Positions 63,400-64,000 of a DNA stretch of 64,000 nucleotides are shown here, one piece after another (within the stretch, counting starts at the first letter, position 1; each line of letters opens with the position of its first letter). This stretch comes from Exiguobacterium sp. J17977 (GTDB taxonomy: Bacteria > Bacillota > Bacilli > Exiguobacteriales > Exiguobacteriaceae), in contig NZ_JAEQBB010000001.1 of the NCBI RefSeq assembly GCF_018616375.1, forward strand, positions 62,001 through 126,000, in the 5' to 3' direction. A program made the position numbers and the translations under genes. Under the pieces are notes generated by a model. The model saw only the letters and a program-made list of their open reading frames with translations, searched no databases and was not told the origin of the DNA.

Positions 63400-64000
63400 A
63401 TGAAAGCTTTCATTTTTGATTTAGACGGTGTCATCACCGATAGTGCCGAATATCATTATTTGGCTTGGAAGGCACTCGGCGAAGACCTCGGTATCCCGTT
63501 TGACCGTGAATTCAATGAGACGCTCAAAGGAGTCAGTCGGACCGAGTCACTTGAACGAATCCTTCGTCACGGAGGTCGGGAGAACGATTTTTCGTCCGAA
63601 GAGAAGGAGCAACTCGCTACGAAAAAGAATGAACATTATGTAACGCTCATTTCAAAGATTACGAGTGATGATATTTTGCCTGGAATTGAGGCGTTGTTGA
63701 GCGAACTCAAAGAAGCAGGCTATAAGGTCGGGATGGCGTCGGCGTCAAAGAATGCACATATGGTGACACGCCAACTCGGTTTGCTCCATGCGTTTGACCA
63801 TATCGTCGATGCGGCAACCGTCGTAGACTCGAAACCACATCCAGAAGTGTTCTTGAAAGCAGCCGAAGCGTTAGCTGTCGATCCGAAAGACTGTGTCGGT
63901 GTCGAGGATGCGGTCGCGGGAGTTGAAGCAATCCATGCGGCAGGCATGTTCGCCGTCGGTATCGGCGATCCGCTTGTATTGACCGAAGCGGACATTGTCT
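63400..64000 (+). CDS. pgmB: Beta-phosphoglucomutase (3' truncated by window)
   Basis: Converts beta-glucose 1-phosphate, the GH65 product, to glucose 6-phosphate. 200 residues are visible of about 220. HAD fold with FDLDGVITDSAEYH (nucleophile D8, acid D10), TSDDILPGI cap region, MASASKNA and DSKPHPEVFL, VEDAVAGVEA. AAGGAG precedes ATG 63400, 11 bases after the permease gene. The T of ITD at the DGVxTD site is typical of beta-phosphoglucomutases. Confidence 0.95.
   Translation, partial: MKAFIFDLDGVITDSAEYHYLAWKALGEDLGIPFDREFNETLKGVSRTESLERILRHGGRENDFSSEEKEQLATKKNEHYVTLISKITSDDILPGIEALLSELKEAGYKVGMASASKNAHMVTRQLGLLHAFDHIVDAATVVDSKPHPEVFLKAAEALAVDPKDCVGVEDAVAGVEAIHAAGMFAVGIGDPLVLTEADIV

Overview
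The window looks like a chromosomal segment of a non-sporulating, flagellated member of the Bacillales, most likely an Exiguobacterium-type organism. Gene order follows Bacillus subtilis closely: prfA-prmC-tsaC-ywlE-rpiB-ywlG-glyA, upp, the whole atp operon, murA, mbl, flhO-flhP, mscL and fabZ. Sporulation genes known from the equivalent B. subtilis stretch (spoIIR, spoIID, spoIIQ, spoIIID) are missing. Codon use favours G/C at third positions, Shine-Dalgarno sequences are strong and many operon genes overlap as ATGA. The species assignment is inference.

Layout. 1-4.2 kb: translation termination and tRNA modification genes, arginine phosphatase, pentose phosphate isomerase. 4.2-7.3 kb: esterase, glyA, unknown membrane protein. 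7.3-11.9 kb: an OmpR-type two-component system flanked by a small membrane protein and an acidic repeat protein, both preceded by the same 11-bp-spaced direct repeats; then an unknown lipoprotein. 12-15.7 kb: secreted GH114-like protein with a Thr/Lys/Pro minisatellite, upp, diguanylate cyclase. 15.7-21.4 kb, minus strand: osmolyte ABC transporter (fused permease/binding protein plus CBS-domain ATPase) and glycolate oxidase glcDF. 22-29.2 kb: atpZ-I-B-E-F-H-A-G-D-C. 29.3-34.8 kb: EAL-HDOD protein, DUF1146 protein, murA, mbl, DUF4275-like protein, SDR. 34.9-39.6 kb: a LytS-like sensor with a SARP-like regulator, and a divergent orphan PAS histidine kinase. 39.7-43.3 kb: flhO-flhP, an internally deleted glycerate kinase remnant, mscL, EpuA-type peptide, fabZ, lipoprotein. 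43.4-48.9 kb: chemoreceptor, C45 Ntn-hydrolase, small lipoprotein, methyltransferase, iron-sulphur photolyase.

49-54.5 kb is a glycerol-3-phosphate operon, glpP-ugpCAEB-ugpQ. It is headed by a terminator that GlpP probably reads through, so the antiterminator appears to control its own operon. 54.5 kb to the end is an alpha-glucoside locus: GH32 fructosidase and GH65 phosphorylase on the minus strand, a DUF1189 protein, a LacI regulator, a CUT1 importer without its own ATPase, and beta-phosphoglucomutase. Two oppositely oriented promoters each carry the same perfect palindrome in the -35/-10 spacer and a CcpA-like site just after the start point, so import, phosphorolysis and hydrolysis should be induced together and repressed by glucose.

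No tRNA, rRNA, CRISPR array, insertion sequence or prophage was recognised. All family calls come from reading motifs, gene order and lengths by eye; no database search was run.
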